Shown: positions 19,235 through 28,924, counted from the stretch's first letter. The stretch: 64,000 nucleotides of DNA from Streptosporangium canum (GCF_900113865.1 NZ_FOQY01000021.1:1-64000), one strand, 5' to 3'. The notes: generated by a model from the letters alone, not told the origin. Numbers and translations: made by a program.

Positions 19235-20359
19235 GTGGACTCTGTGCGCGATCGGATCCGTACGGCCTCACGCCTGGTCGTGAAGGTGGGTTCGTCCTCG
19301 CTCACCACCGCGCAGGGGATGATCGACGTCGACCGGGTGGACGCCCTGGTCGACGTGCTCGCCGCCCGGCGCGGGACCGGCACGCAGATCGTGCTGGTCT
19401 CCTCCGGCGCCATCGCGGCCGGCCTCGGCCCGCTGGGCCTGTCCAGCCGGCCGCGTGACCTCGCCACCCAGCAGGCCGCCGCCTCGGTCGGCCAGGGGGT
19501 GCTGGTCGCCCGATACACCTCCTCCTTCGCCCGGTACGGCCTGCGCGTCGGCCAGGTGCTGCTGACCGCCGACGACATGATGCGCCGCTCGCACCACGTC
19601 AACGCCCAGCGCACGCTGGGCCGGCTGCTGGAGCTGGGCATCGTCCCGGTGGTCAACGAGAACGACACCGTGGCCACCGACGAGATCCGCTTCGGTGACA
19701 ACGACCGGCTCGCCGCCCTGGTGGCGCACCTGACCCGTGCCGACGCGCTGGTGCTCCTGTCCGACGTGGACGCCCTCTACGACGGCGATCCCCGCCGTCC
19801 CGGCGCCCGCAGGCTCGGCGACGTGCGCGGCCCGGAGGATCTGGTGGGGGTCGAGCTCGGCAAGGGCGGCGCGGTCGGCACCGGCGGGATGGTCACCAAG
19901 GTGCAGGCGGCCAGGATCGCCACCGGAGCCGGCGTGCCCGTGGTCCTGACCGCCGCCGCGCACGCCGCCCAGGCCCTCGCGGGTGTCGACATCGGCACCT
20001 GCTTCCATCCGGACGGCCGCCACCCCGGCACCCGCCTGCTCTGGCTGGCCCACGCCACCACCGGCCGCGGCCGGCTCCACCTGGATCCCGGTGCGGTCGA
20101 GGCCGTGGTGGGCCGGCGCAAGTCGCTGCTGCCCGCCGGGGTCACCGCCGTGGAGGGGGAGTTCGCCGCCGGCGACCCGGTGGACCTGTGCGGGCCGCTG
20201 GGCCGGGTGGTCGCCCGGGGGCTGGTCAACTTCGACGCGGTGGAGATCCCCGGACTGCTCGGCCGTTCCACCCGCGAGCTGGCCACCAGCCTCGGTCCGG
20301 AATATGAACGCGAGCTGATCCACCGTGACGACATCGTCATACTGGAGTCCCACCACTAG
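19235..20359 (+). CDS. proB: Glutamate 5-kinase
   Basis: First step of proline synthesis: phosphorylates glutamate on its gamma carboxylate. The 374-residue product has the amino acid kinase fold with [10 protein letters not shown] near the N-terminus, VNENDTV in the substrate loop, GTGGMVTK, and a C-terminal PUA domain (about 280-365). GTG 19235 is chosen because GAAAGG at 19221-19226 is correctly spaced; GTG 19226 would add three residues. It forms an operon with proA, 17 bases apart, downstream of obgE. Confidence 0.95.
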   Translation: MDSVRDRIRTASRLVVKVGSSSLTTAQGMIDVDRVDALVDVLAARRGTGTQIVLVSSGAIAAGLGPLGLSSRPRDLATQQAAASVGQGVLVARYTSSFARYGLRVGQVLLTADDMMRRSHHVNAQRTLGRLLELGIVPVVNENDTVATDEIRFGDNDRLAALVAHLTRADALVLLSDVDALYDGDPRRPGARRLGDVRGPEDLVGVELGKGGAVGTGGMVTKVQAARIATGAGVPVVLTAAAHAAQALAGVDIGTCFHPDGRHPGTRLLWLAHATTGRGRLHLDPGAVEAVVGRRKSLLPAGVTAVEGEFAAGDPVDLCGPLGRVVARGLVNFDAVEIPGLLGRSTRELATSLGPEYERELIHRDDIVILESHH

Positions 20360-20376
20360 TTCCATGGGAGCGCGAG

Positions 20377-21666
20377 ATGTCCGAGGACTTCCTGAAGGTA
20401 GCCCTGGCGGCTAAAGAGGCCGCCGCCGAGCTGGCCCCGCTGCCGCGGGCACCGAAGGACGCCGCGCTCCGCGTGATCGCCGACGCGCTGGTGTCCCGGG
20501 CCGCCGAGATCGTCGCGGCCAACGCGCTCGATGTGGAGCGGGCCCGAGAGGGCGGCCTCTCCGAATACATGATCGACCGGCTCCGGCTCGACGTGGCCCG
20601 TGTCGAGGCCGTCGCGGAGGCGGTCCGCCAGGTCGCCGACCTGCCCGACCCGGTGGGTGAGGTGATCCGGGGCAACACGCTGCCCAACGGGCTGGAGCTG
20701 CGCCAGCTCCGGGTGCCGCTCGGTGTGATCGGCATCATCTACGAGGGCCGTCCCAACGTGACCGTCGACGCCGCCGCGCTCTGCCTGAAGAGCGGCAACG
20801 CCACCCTGCTGCGCGGCTCCTCCAGCGCCTACGAGTCGAACACGGTCCTCGTCAGGATCATGCAGGACGCGCTGGCGGGCACCGAGGTCCCGGCGGGAGC
20901 CGTGCAACTGGTCCCCGGCCTGACCCGCGAGTCGGTCAAGGAGCTCATGCGGGCCCGCGGCCTGGTGGACGTGCTGATCCCGCGCGGCGGGGCCTCGCTG
21001 ATCAACTCGGTGGTGGAGGAGTCGACGGTCCCGGTCATCGAGACCGGCGTGGGCAACTGCCACGTCTACATCGACGCCGAAGCCGACCAGGATCTGGCGA
21101 TCGCGATCCTGCTCAACTCCAAGGTGCAGCGGCCCTCGGTGTGCAACGCCGCGGAGACGTTCCTGGTCCACGCGGCCGTGGCCGACGCCTTCGTGCCGCG
21201 CGCGCTGGCCGCGCTGGCCGCGGAGGGGGTGACGGTGCACGGCGACGACCGGATCGCGGCCTACGGTGACGTGGTGCCGGCCGGCGAGGAGGACTTCGGC
21301 GCCGAGTATCTCTCGCTGGACATCGCCGCCGCCGTGGTCGACTCGCTGGAGGAGGCGGTCGCGCACATCAGGAAGTACGGCTCGGGCCACACCGACGCGA
21401 TCGTCACCCGCTCCGTCAGCGCGTCCCGCAGGTTCGTCGCGCTGGTCGACTCCGCGGCCGTGGCGGTCAACGCCTCGACCAGGTTCACCGACGGCGGCGA
21501 GTTCGGCTTCGGCGCGGAGATCGGCATCTCCACCCAGAAGCTGCACGCGCGCGGTCCCATGGGCCTGCCCGAGCTGACCTCCACCAAGTGGGTCTACACC
21601 GGCGAGGGGCATCTGCGCACCGGCGCGGGCACGGTCATCGCCTCGTGCGCGGCCGGCGACAGGTAG
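20377..21666 (+). CDS. proA: Glutamate-5-semialdehyde dehydrogenase (gamma-glutamyl phosphate reductase)
   Basis: Reduces gamma-glutamyl phosphate with NADPH in proline synthesis. The 429-residue product has the family signatures [27 protein letters not shown], and the catalytic Cys segment [12 protein letters not shown]. The length is typical. It directly follows proB, completing the glutamate to glutamate semialdehyde pathway; proC is not in the window. Confidence 0.96.
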   Translation: MSEDFLKVALAAKEAAAELAPLPRAPKDAALRVIADALVSRAAEIVAANALDVERAREGGLSEYMIDRLRLDVARVEAVAEAVRQVADLPDPVGEVIRGNTLPNGLELRQLRVPLGVIGIIYEGRPNVTVDAAALCLKSGNATLLRGSSSAYESNTVLVRIMQDALAGTEVPAGAVQLVPGLTRESVKELMRARGLVDVLIPRGGASLINSVVEESTVPVIETGVGNCHVYIDAEADQDLAIAILLNSKVQRPSVCNAAETFLVHAAVADAFVPRALAALAAEGVTVHGDDRIAAYGDVVPAGEEDFGAEYLSLDIAAAVVDSLEEAVAHIRKYGSGHTDAIVTRSVSASRRFVALVDSAAVAVNASTRFTDGGEFGFGAEIGISTQKLHARGPMGLPELTSTKWVYTGEGHLRTGAGTVIASCAAGDR

Positions 21667-21975
21667 GAGACGGGCCGGAAGGTCACCCGGGAAGGGGGGA
21701 TCGTCTCCGACGCTCCGGCACTCCGCCTGCGGGCCGCGGGAAGGCATTCCCGTGCGAGACCACCGGGCCGGCGTTACGCTGGAGCCGCCGCCGTGGGGGT
21801 GGGGCCGTGATCCGAGGGCGGTCGCGGTCCGAGGGCGGCTGCCGGGGCAGGGGGCGTTGGTGAGGCCGGTGCTCCGGCGTTTCGCCGACGGCCTGGTCCA
21901 GCGCCTCATTCGTCACCCAATGTAGTGGCGTGTCGCTCCATGTAATCGCGGCTGCTTACGGTTTGACTGGACTTC
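21667..21975. other. Intergenic region after proA
   Basis: About 310 bp without a supported gene. It holds a short direct repeat (ATCCGAGGGCGG and GTCCGAGGGCGG near 21810-21836). It becomes markedly more AT-rich after 21900 (CACCCAATGTAGTGG, CCATGTAATCGCGG), which is where a promoter for the next gene would be expected; no convincing -35/-10 pair could be assigned. Confidence 0.4.
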
Positions 21976-22167
21976 ATGGAAATCGTAGTCGCGTTCCTGT
22001 TTGTCGTCCTGGTGTTGTTCGGTCTCGACCGGATGATGCTGTGGCTGGAGCGCCGGGGACATGTGAACTGGCGGCGCACCGGCCGCCGGAACCTGTCGGC
22101 CGAGCCCACGGCCGAGCTGGACAGCCTGCTGGTGAACTCGGCCGCTGAGCGTGCGCACCAGTCATGA
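21976..22167 (+). CDS. Small single-span membrane protein
   Basis: A 63-residue protein with one N-terminal hydrophobic segment (about 2-20, EIVVAFLFVVLVLFGLD) and a basic, then acidic, cytoplasmic tail. No family is recognised. ATG 21976 is the only sensible start. Its stop overlaps the start of the DoxX-family gene (ATGA at 22164-22167), which strongly suggests that it is real and translated together with it. Confidence 0.6.
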   Translation: MEIVVAFLFVVLVLFGLDRMMLWLERRGHVNWRRTGRRNLSAEPTAELDSLLVNSAAERAHQS

Positions 22168-22850
22168 GACGGTCCCTTTACGATCTGGCCGCGCTGATCG
22201 CGCGGATCGTCCTCGGCGTGGTCCTCATCGCCCATGGGTGGCAGAAGCTCAGCGACGGGGGTCTCGACGCCGCGGCCGCCGGGTTCACCTCGATGGGGAT
22301 TCCCATGGCCCGGGTGGCCGCGGCGTTCTCCATCGTCGTCGAGTTCGGCGGGGGAATCCTGCTCATCCTGGGCCTGCTGACCCCGCTCGTCGGTCTCCTG
22401 ATCGCCGTGGACATGCTCGGCGCGTTCATCTTCGCGCACATGCGCAAGGGCGTGTTCGTGTCGGAGGGCGGGTTTGAGCTGGTGGGGGCCCTGGGCTCGG
22501 CCGCGCTGCTGCTGGCCGCCGGGGGAGCGGGCCGGATCAGCCTGGACCACCTGATCTTCGGCCGCCGCAGGGACCGCCGCCGGGAGAGCGAGAACACTCC
22601 GGCGTACGTCCCGCCGATCGCGGCCGAACCCCTGCCGCGGATCTCGCCGGCCACGGAACAGCCGCAGCCACCGGCCACGGCCCCGCCGGCCCCGCCGGTC
22701 ACCGAGCAGCCGCAGCCACCGGCCACGGCCCCGCCGGCCCCGTCTGTGGCGGAGCGGCCGCAGCCGCCGGCCACCGAGCAGCCACCGGCCACGGCCCCGC
22801 CGCCCGGCCCCCGTCCCGAGCCGCCGGGCGCCGAGCCCCCGCCACGCTGA
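22164..22850 (+). CDS. DoxX family membrane protein with Pro-rich repeat tail
   Basis: A 228-residue protein. Residues 1-135 form a four-helix DoxX domain (IARIVLGVVLIAHGWQK, FGGGILLILGLLTPLVG, AHMRKGVF). Residues 160-228 are a Pro/Ala/Gln/Thr repeat tail built from a 16-residue unit. DoxX proteins are quinone- or redox-associated membrane proteins; the substrate here is unknown. The start overlaps the upstream small membrane protein. The tail probably lies in the cytoplasm or wall space and is likely variable between strains. Confidence 0.85.
   Translation: MRRSLYDLAALIARIVLGVVLIAHGWQKLSDGGLDAAAAGFTSMGIPMARVAAAFSIVVEFGGGILLILGLLTPLVGLLIAVDMLGAFIFAHMRKGVFVSEGGFELVGALGSAALLLAAGGAGRISLDHLIFGRRRDRRRESENTPAYVPPIAAEPLPRISPATEQPQPPATAPPAPPVTEQPQPPATAPPAPSVAERPQPPATEQPPATAPPPGPRPEPPGAEPPPR
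22659..22802 (+). repeat. 48-bp in-frame minisatellite in the DoxX gene
   Basis: Three tandem units starting at 22659, 22707 and 22755 share CAGCCGCAGCCACCGGCCAC or close variants. Units 1 and 2 are nearly identical over 40 bases; unit 3 is diverged. Each encodes a 16-residue Pro-rich unit. Confidence 0.8.
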
Positions 22851-23002
22851 TCTTCCACCGGGTACGGCGCGCCTCCGGACATTCGTCGCACCTGCCCGCT
22901 ATGGTGTTGTCTCCTATGGCTGGAGGGCAGGGAAGCACGCGGAAGCGGGCGACCCGATAGGCACAGCGGTCTTGGACCCATGTGGCCGATGCAGGAGGTC
23001 AC

Positions 23003-24787
23003 GTGGGTCGTCCCGGGCGCGTCGGCCCCTACACGCTGGCGGAACGCCTTGGCCGGGGTGGCATGGGCGAGGTCTACCGCGCCACCAACCGCCGGGGCGA
23101 GAGCGTCGCGCTCAAGATGCTCCACGAGGTCGTCGACGCCGACTCGGAGGCCCGAATACGGCTCGAGCGCGAGGTCCGCGCCCTCCGCAGGGTCGAGAGC
23201 CCCTACGTCGCCCGTGTCGTCGACGCCGACCTCGCCTGTGAGCGGCCCTATCTGGTCATGGAGCACATCGAGGGAGACACCCTCCTCGATCGGGTACGGC
23301 GCGGCGGCCCGCTCAAGGGGAGCAGCCTGGTCACCCTCGCCCAGGGCCTGGCCGCCGCGCTGTCGATCATCCACGCGGCCGGGGTCGTCCACCGCGACCT
23401 CAAGCCCGCCAACGTGCTCGTCAACGCCGAGGACGAGCCTATCCTGATCGACTTCGGCATCGCCCAGGTCCTGGACGCCACCCGGCTCACCCTGACCGGC
23501 ACCTTCCTCGGCACCCCGAGCTACGCCGCCCCCGAGCTGTTCGTGGACGAGCCGGTGGGCGAGCCCGCCGACGTGCACGCCTGGGCGGCCACGGTGGCCT
23601 TCGCCGCGACCGGACGCCCCACCTTCGGCCGGGGTACGGTCGAGTCACAGATGTACGCCATCCTCAACGGCCAGGCCGACCTCGCGGGCATCCCCGCGGC
23701 GCTGCTGCCCCTGATCCGCGCCGCTCTCCACCGCGAGGCGGCGAAACGCCCCACCGCGGCCCTCCTCGCCGCCCGTCTCGCCCGTCTCGCCCGCGCCACC
23801 TCTCCCGAGCGGGCGCCGTCGAGGGCGGCCGGGCAGGGTGGGGAGAAGACCGGTGCCGCCGCGCCGAGGAAGCCGGAGCCGCGGGCCAGGTCCGGGGCCA
23901 AGGTGGAGGAGTCCCCGCGGAGCGGCCGGACGGCCTCCCGGGCGGGCGAGCCCGATCGCGGGGCACGGCCGGCCCCGAGCGGGGAGGGGACGTCGCGCGG
24001 AGGCCGTCCGGCTGCCGTCACCGGCGAGCCGTCACGGGCCGACCGGCCGGTCGCCGGGGCGGACGGGACCGCACGTGCCGCCCGTCCGGCCGCGGGCGGC
24101 GACGGAGCCAGTCGTGGCGGGCGTCCGGTCTCCGGGACGGGCGAGACGTTCCGGGGATCCCGGCCGGCGTCCGGGGGGACGGGGCGCAAACCGGTCCGGA
24201 GGACGGCCAAGGGACGACAGGCGGACGGCGCGCAGGCCGCGGAGAGCGCGATCGGCGGCAGGGCGGGGCCGTTGCCCGCGGGGAGCGGCGCGCTGCTCCT
24301 GCTGGCCGTGCTGGCCGTACCGTGCGTGGTGGCCACGGTGATCTGGCCGCTGGCCACCTTCGCCGTCACCGGGCTCTTCGCCGTCCTGGCCCGCACGATC
24401 TGGGCCGGGCGCTGGCTGGTCAGGAATCGCAAGTCGGCCAGAGTGCGGGGCCTCCTGCGGGTCGTGGGGTTCCCGCCGACCTTCGTGGTGTCGCTGCTGA
24501 CCGCGCTGGCCTGGCCGGGGCTGCCCGCCGCGGCCCTCGCGGGCTTCGTGCTGTGGCTGGTCCTCGGCGCCTCGCTGCCGCCGGAGTGGTGGCTGCGCCC
24601 CGCTCCCGTCGCGGTCGCCGGCATCGTGTTCGGCGTGGTCTGCGGTGGGATAATCGGCCGTGAGGTCGAGCGGATCAGCTCCGTGATCCCCGAACTCCGC
24701 AAGGAGGGACTGCGGGCGCTGGCCGTACTGGGCGGGTTCGTCGCACTGTGCGCGGCGGCCGTGCGGGTGGTCGCCCTGCTGGTCTGA
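23003..24787 (+). CDS. Membrane-anchored Hanks-type Ser/Thr protein kinase
   Basis: The 594-residue product has a kinase domain (about 8-260) with glycine loop GRGGMGEVY (17-25), Lys38 in VALK, catalytic HRDLKPAN (130-137), DFG (150-152) and an APE segment. A 160-residue Arg/Gly/Pro low-complexity linker follows, then about four closely spaced hydrophobic segments (440-590). There is no PASTA or other sensor domain. GTG 23003 is preferred since GCAGGAGG lies at 22991-22998; GTG 22982 would add seven residues. Substrates are unknown. It converges on the M48 peptidase gene across a shared terminator. Confidence 0.88.
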   Translation: MGRPGRVGPYTLAERLGRGGMGEVYRATNRRGESVALKMLHEVVDADSEARIRLEREVRALRRVESPYVARVVDADLACERPYLVMEHIEGDTLLDRVRRGGPLKGSSLVTLAQGLAAALSIIHAAGVVHRDLKPANVLVNAEDEPILIDFGIAQVLDATRLTLTGTFLGTPSYAAPELFVDEPVGEPADVHAWAATVAFAATGRPTFGRGTVESQMYAILNGQADLAGIPAALLPLIRAALHREAAKRPTAALLAARLARLARATSPERAPSRAAGQGGEKTGAAAPRKPEPRARSGAKVEESPRSGRTASRAGEPDRGARPAPSGEGTSRGGRPAAVTGEPSRADRPVAGADGTARAARPAAGGDGASRGGRPVSGTGETFRGSRPASGGTGRKPVRRTAKGRQADGAQAAESAIGGRAGPLPAGSGALLLLAVLAVPCVVATVIWPLATFAVTGLFAVLARTIWAGRWLVRNRKSARVRGLLRVVGFPPTFVVSLLTALAWPGLPAAALAGFVLWLVLGASLPPEWWLRPAPVAVAGIVFGVVCGGIIGREVERISSVIPELRKEGLRALAVLGGFVALCAAAVRVVALLV

Positions 24788-24869
24788 GGGCCGGAGGGCA
24801 GGGGTGCCCCGTCGGCGGACCGGTGGTTTCCGTTGACGGATCCTCCGGCGGGACGGATCCTCCGGCAGG

Positions 24870-24900
24870 AAGGTCCAGAAGGTGAGCTTCTGGACCTTTT
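24870..24900. terminator. Bidirectional terminator
   Basis: A perfect 12-bp stem AAGGTCCAGAAG / CTTCTGGACCTT with loop GTGAG is flanked by TTTT on the right and GGA-rich sequence on the left. It lies between the convergent kinase and M48 peptidase genes. Confidence 0.85.
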
Positions 24901-24912
24901 CCCGGGCTCTGT

Positions 24913-25938
24913 CTAGTTGCCGTCGCGGCGGGAGAAGCGGTTGAAGATGCGCTCTCCGGCGTTGACCGCGCCCTCGGCCACGTCACGCAGGACGCCGATG
25001 AAGGGGTCCTGGGACTGCGACCACGACTCGCGGTAGGAGCGGGCGGCGGCCTTGATCTCCTCGGAGACCCTGGCGTTGGAGTCGTCGGCCCGGCGGGGGT
25101 ATTCGCCGCCGATGATCGTTTCGTACTCGCCGCCGCGGCGCCACTTGTCCAGCTCGGCGACCCGGGAGACCGCGAACGGGTGGGTGGTGCCGAGCAGGTT
25201 GAGGACCTTGAGCAGGCCGTCACGGACGTCGCCCGCCGTGTCGTACTCGCGTGCCTGGTCGAGGAACGCCTCGATGTTCATCTCGTGCAGGCGCGATCCG
25301 CCGGCGAGCTTCATCAGCGCGCGCAGCGCGGCGTCGGTGTCCTGGCCGCAGAGCAGGCCGCCGCGGTCGGCGGAGAGCTCGGACTTGCGGTGCCACTCCT
25401 CCAGGCCCGCGACGATCGCGCGCAGGCCGATGTAGCCGAGCGGGATCCAGGCCACCCGGGTGGCCAGGCGGGTGAGGATGTCCAGCATGGTGCGGTAGAC
25501 CGCGTGGCCCGAGAGGATGTGCGCGGTCTCGTGGCCGATGACGAAGCGCTGCTCCTCCTCGTCCATCAGGTCGAGCAGGCCGGTGCTGACGACGATGAAC
25601 GGGTCGTCGAAGCCGATCGCCTTGGCCTGGACCAGCGGGCTCTGCTGGACGTAGACCTCGGGGATGCGGTGAAGATCGAGTGTGTAGGCGGCGTCACGGC
25701 CCATGTCGTGCAGCGCACGGAACTGGGTGTCGCTGGTGCGCACGGCCGAGGCGAGGTAGATCAGGCGCAGGCGGCGCTCGCTGACCAGTCCGGACATCTG
25801 CTTGAGCACCGTGTCGAACCCGCTGAGCGAGCGCAGAGCGACCAGCGCGGACCGGTCAGCGGGATGTTCGTAGGCACGCGAGCTGATTCCGGGAAGCTGC
25901 ACGCGGTTGCGATCCGGGGTGGTGGTCATGTCCGGCAT
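24913..25938 (-). CDS. M48 family zinc metallopeptidase
   Basis: A 341-residue HtpX/Ste24-like peptidase. The zinc motif HETAH is at 136-140, and a downstream SELSADRGG segment supplies the third ligand Glu. One moderately hydrophobic stretch (about 150-175) could associate with the membrane; there is no clear signal peptide. The C-terminal 60 residues are charged. The start is ATG 25938 or ATG 25929 (MTTTPDR); neither has a clear ribosome binding site, and the mRNA may be nearly leaderless. Substrate unknown. Confidence 0.88.
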   Translation of the reverse strand: MPDMTTTPDRNRVQLPGISSRAYEHPADRSALVALRSLSGFDTVLKQMSGLVSERRLRLIYLASAVRTSDTQFRALHDMGRDAAYTLDLHRIPEVYVQQSPLVQAKAIGFDDPFIVVSTGLLDLMDEEEQRFVIGHETAHILSGHAVYRTMLDILTRLATRVAWIPLGYIGLRAIVAGLEEWHRKSELSADRGGLLCGQDTDAALRALMKLAGGSRLHEMNIEAFLDQAREYDTAGDVRDGLLKVLNLLGTTHPFAVSRVAELDKWRRGGEYETIIGGEYPRRADDSNARVSEEIKAAARSYRESWSQSQDPFIGVLRDVAEGAVNAGERIFNRFSRRDGN

Positions 25939-26012
25939 GCTACGTCGGGGGCGCGTGGCACGCGCGGGGGGTGGCTAAAAGCCGTGCATGGCTTACGCGT
26001 ATGGTCCGTTGC

Positions 26013-26633
26013 ATGATGAACGCGCCTACCGGCCGGGGCAAGCGACGTCTGGGCGTCATGGGCGGCACCTTCGACCCGATCCACCACGGTCACCTGGTCG
26101 CCGCCAGCGAGGTCGCCCACCACTTCGACCTCGACGAAGTGGTCTTCGTCCCGACCGGGCGTCCATGGCAGAAGGCCGACAAGACGGTCTCCGCGCCTGA
26201 GGACCGCTATCTGATGACGGTCATCGCGACCGCCTCCAACCCGCGCTTCTCGGTGAGCCGGGTGGACATCGACCGTCCCGGCCCGACCTTCACCATCGAC
26301 ACGCTGCGGGAGATCGCCGCCGCCTGGGGCCCGGACGTCGAGCTGTACTTCATCACCGGAGCCGACGCCCTCGCCCAGATCCTGAGCTGGCGTGACGTCG
26401 AGGAGCTGTTCACCATCGCCCACTTCGTCGGAGCCACCCGGCCCGGCCACATCCTGCACGACCCGGGGCTGCCGAAGGGAAAGGTCAGCCTGGTGGAGAT
26501 CCCGGCGCTGTCCATCTCGTCCTCGGAGTGCCGGGAACGGGTCGCCTCGGGACAGCCCATCTGGTATCTCGTGCCGGACGGTATCGTTCAATACATCAAC
26601 AAGCGTGGTCTCTACCGCTACGTGAGCCCCTGA
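26013..26633 (+). CDS. nadD: Nicotinate-nucleotide adenylyltransferase
   Basis: Adenylates nicotinate mononucleotide in NAD synthesis. The product (206 residues from ATG 26013) has the nucleotidyltransferase signature [12 protein letters not shown] and the C-terminal ISSSECR, a variant of the usual ISSTxxR. No ribosome binding site precedes ATG 26013/26016, so a leaderless start is possible. The nadD-rsfS-phosphatase order is conserved in actinomycetes, although the LytR-type gene often found between them is absent here. Confidence 0.94.
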   Translation: MMNAPTGRGKRRLGVMGGTFDPIHHGHLVAASEVAHHFDLDEVVFVPTGRPWQKADKTVSAPEDRYLMTVIATASNPRFSVSRVDIDRPGPTFTIDTLREIAAAWGPDVELYFITGADALAQILSWRDVEELFTIAHFVGATRPGHILHDPGLPKGKVSLVEIPALSISSSECRERVASGQPIWYLVPDGIVQYINKRGLYRYVSP

Positions 26634-26770
26634 TCGGACCGCTGATTCGTCTGCGGCACGGAATCGGGTGGCACACGACAGGCGTTGTACCTATGGCGTC
26701 TCTTCACCGAGCGCCCGATCGGGCACCCTGATAGGTGACAGCGCCGACTACAGGAGGACTAACCGACACC

Positions 26771-27178
26771 GTGACCGCAACCGACAGATCCGTCCAGCTC
26801 GTCAGGCTCGCCGCCGAGGCCGCGGCAGACAAGCTGGCCGATGACATCCTCGCCTACGACGTGAGCGAGCAGCTCGTCATCACCGACGCGTTCCTGCTCT
26901 GCTCCGCCACCAACGACCGTCAGGTCCGTGCCATCGTCGACGAAATCGAAGACCGGCTGCGGATCGAGGCCGACGCCAAGCCCGTCCGCCGTGAGGGCGA
27001 GCGTGAGGGCCGCTGGGTTCTCCTGGACTACATCGACATCGTCGTCCATGTCCAGCACGAGGAGGACCGCACCTTCTACGCGCTCGAGCGGCTGTGGAAG
27101 GACTGCCCCTCCATCGCCCTGCCGGACAGCGTGCGGCAGGCGGCCGCCCAGCGAGCCCGCGAGGCGGTAACTGAGTGA
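26771..27178 (+). CDS. rsfS: Ribosomal silencing factor RsfS
   Basis: Binds ribosomal protein L14 and blocks subunit joining under starvation. The 135-residue product contains the family core DILAYDVSEQLVITDAFLL and WVLLDYIDIVVHVQ. GTG 26771 is chosen because GGAGG lies at 26754-26758, although the spacing is a little long; GTG 26735 would add twelve residues. The stop overlaps the next gene as GTGA. Confidence 0.94.
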   Translation: MTATDRSVQLVRLAAEAAADKLADDILAYDVSEQLVITDAFLLCSATNDRQVRAIVDEIEDRLRIEADAKPVRREGEREGRWVLLDYIDIVVHVQHEEDRTFYALERLWKDCPSIALPDSVRQAAAQRAREAVTE

Positions 27179-27807
27179 GTCGCCGTGTCGTCTGCCTGAG
27201 GCATGGCCAGACGCTCTGGAACGTCGAACACCGTTTCCAGGGCCACAGCGACATACCGCTGGACGAGACCGGCGTGGCGCAGGCGGTCCGCGCCGCCTCG
27301 TTGCTCGCCTCCCTCCGCCCCGACATGATCGTCTCTTCGGACCTTCAGCGGGCCCTGACCACCGCCTCGGCGCTGGGCCGGGTCACCGGCCTGGACGTGG
27401 CCGTGGACAAGGACCTGCGCGAGCGTGGCGGGGGCGAGTGGGAGGGGCTCACCCGTGATGAGATCTTCGCCGGCTGGCCCCGTGAGTACGCCGCCTGGAC
27501 CGCCCCGGGCGGCGAGGAGGTCGCCGACGTCGCGGAAAGGGTGTCGGCGTCGATCCGCCGCTGGGCGGCCGAACTCGACCCCGACGGCCTGCTGGTGATC
27601 GCCTCCCACGGGGCGGCGCTCCGGCTCGGCGTCTCCAGGCTGCTGGGCCTGCCGCCGGAGCTCTGGTCCGCCCTCGGCGGCCTGGGCAACTGCTCGTGGT
27701 CGGTGCTGGAGGAGGGGCGCAAGGGCTGGCGCCTGCTCGAGCACAACGCGGGAACCCTGCCCGAGCCGATCCAGAGCGACGACAGTCCCGAGGTCACGCA
27801 AGACTGA
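27175..27807 (+). CDS. Histidine phosphatase family protein (phosphoglycerate mutase-like)
   Basis: A 210-residue enzyme with the RHG motif LRHGQTLWN near residue 8 and the second catalytic His in IASHGAALR. In actinomycetes this position often holds a glucosyl-3-phosphoglycerate or similar phosphatase rather than glycolytic mutase, but the substrate cannot be read from sequence. GTG 27175 overlaps the rsfS stop, so the two are translationally coupled. Confidence 0.9.
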   Translation: MSRRVVCLRHGQTLWNVEHRFQGHSDIPLDETGVAQAVRAASLLASLRPDMIVSSDLQRALTTASALGRVTGLDVAVDKDLRERGGGEWEGLTRDEIFAGWPREYAAWTAPGGEEVADVAERVSASIRRWAAELDPDGLLVIASHGAALRLGVSRLLGLPPELWSALGGLGNCSWSVLEEGRKGWRLLEHNAGTLPEPIQSDDSPEVTQD

Positions 27808-27816
27808 TTCCGCGGC

Positions 27817-27850
27817 ACGGCTTGCGCCCGAAATGACGGGCGCGAGCCGT
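27817..27850 (+). terminator. Hairpin after the nadD operon
   Basis: A 14-bp stem (ACGGCTTGCGCCCG / CGGGCGCGAGCCGT, one G-U pair) with loop AAATGA lies ten bases after the stop codon. Confidence 0.8.
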
Positions 27851-27861
27851 ACGGCCGTCGA

Positions 27862-27890
27862 TTAGGTGAACGTACGGGTCTCCCTATATG
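27862..27890 (+). promoter_or_regulatory. Candidate promoter of tRNA-Ala copy 1
   Basis: TTAGGT (27862-27867), a 17-bp spacer and TATATG (27885-27890) lie about 40 bases before the tRNA. The match is moderate and the region is AT-rich relative to its surroundings. Confidence 0.45.
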
Positions 27891-27931
27891 CTTCCGAAGC
27901 GCCGCAACGAGAGCACTCGGAGCGGTGACCA

Positions 27932-28004
27932 GGGGCTATGGCGCAGCTGGTAGCGCGCCTCCATGGCATGGAGGAGGTCTGGGGTTCGAATCCCCATAGC
28001 TCCA
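27932..28004 (+). tRNA. tRNA-Ala(GGC), copy 1
   Basis: A 73-base cloverleaf: acceptor GGGGCTA / TAGCTCC, D arm GCGC-AGCTGGTA-GCGC, anticodon stem CCTCC / GGAGG with loop ATGGCAT (anticodon GGC), and T arm TGGGG-TTCGAAT-CCCCA. The CA of the 3' end is partly encoded (CCA reads TCCAC in context). It is identical to the copy at 45007. Confidence 0.97.
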
Positions 28005-28010
28005 CAGCAG

Positions 28011-28087
28011 GGCCGTTCTTGAGACGGCCTGAAGGTGGTTGACGAGATCCCGTCCGATCGGTTCGATCGGGCGGGATCTTTCCGTTC
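28011..28087 (+). repeat. tRNA-linked hairpin repeat, copy 1
   Basis: It starts GGCCGTTCTTGAGACGGCC, then GTTGACGAGATCCCGTCCGA, and forms a 15-bp hairpin (28046-28060 with 28064-28078, one G-U pair). The same unit follows the second tRNA-Ala at 45087 and occurs alone at 49469. It probably works as a terminator. Downstream to 28250 there is only a further inverted repeat (CCGTTCTCCA at 28082 and TGGAGAACGG at 28127) and no gene. Confidence 0.8.
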
Positions 28088-28250
28088 TCCAGGTTGGTGT
28101 GGCCGCCGGAGCGCGTGCGGCGCGCGTGGAGAACGGGCTCCGGCCGCTCGACCCGACCGGATGAAGCACCTGACCGGCCCGCCCGTCGAGACCTGCGGGC
28201 CGGTCCGTCGGCGCTCGGTCAGCGGGTGCGTGGGGTGGCGGAGGGGTTGA

Positions 28251-28847
28251 TCATGACTCCTGGCCAAGGGCCGGCGCGGGGCCGGGCGGGAGGTGGACGC
28301 TCATGATCAGGTGGCAGGTTTCGGTGCCCGCTCCGCGGTAGGTATGGGGGGCGTCGCCGTTGAACGTGGCGGTCTGCCCGGCCTCGACGGCGTATTCGGC
28401 GCCGTCGACGACGAGGGTCATCCGGCCGGAGGTGACGCTGATGGTCTCGACGACTCCAGCTTGGTGGGGGTGGCTGGGGTAGTCCTCGCCGGGTTCCAGG
28501 CGCCAGCGCCACACTTCGACGGGGCTGGGGGTCGGGGTCGTCAGCATGAGCCGGGCCTCGCTGCCGTGCTTCCCGGTCCACAGAGGTGCGACGGTGTCGG
28601 CGGCGACGATGCGGACGCGGCCTTCGGGCGGTCCCTGCATGAGGTCGGACACCGAGACGCCGAGGGTGTCGGCGAGGCGGACGAGGGTGGCGAGGTTGGG
28701 GTTGCCCTGGGCCTTTTCCAGGGCGACGAGGGCGCCTTTGCTGACCTGGGCGCGCCGTCCCAGTTCTTCCAGGGACAGGCCGGCGCGCCGGCGGGCGGCC
28801 CGGACGTTGTTCGCGACGGTCCGCAGGGCCGTGGTCGGCTCTGTCAT
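28251..28847 (-). CDS. XRE family regulator with C-terminal cupin domain
   Basis: A 198-residue transcription factor. An N-terminal helix-turn-helix (about 10-65, with LSLEELGRRAQVSKGALVAL) is joined to a small-ligand-binding cupin (about 110-185, with HPHQAG and GDAPHTYRG). The architecture matches PuuR-like regulators of amine and polyamine genes. It is divergent from a DMT exporter gene and probably represses it and itself. ATG 28847 is followed upstream by a 115-bp shared control region. Confidence 0.88.
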   Translation of the reverse strand: MTEPTTALRTVANNVRAARRRAGLSLEELGRRAQVSKGALVALEKAQGNPNLATLVRLADTLGVSVSDLMQGPPEGRVRIVAADTVAPLWTGKHGSEARLMLTTPTPSPVEVWRWRLEPGEDYPSHPHQAGVVETISVTSGRMTLVVDGAEYAVEAGQTATFNGDAPHTYRGAGTETCHLIMSVHLPPGPAPALGQES

Positions 28848-28924
28848 GCGATCACCCTCCCATTCGGAACAGTCTGCTGTACCGGCTGGTTGTTCGATTG
28901 GCCCCGTGAGGTCGTTCTGACATA

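Noticed and set aside
17421..19271. A 616-codon antisense frame across rpmA and obgE.
   Set aside because: It is an antisense shadow of obgE; composition and lack of motifs argue against a gene.
22659..22802. The three-unit repeat as a CRISPR array.
   Set aside because: Units are contiguous coding repeats without unique spacers; they encode a Pro-rich tail in frame.
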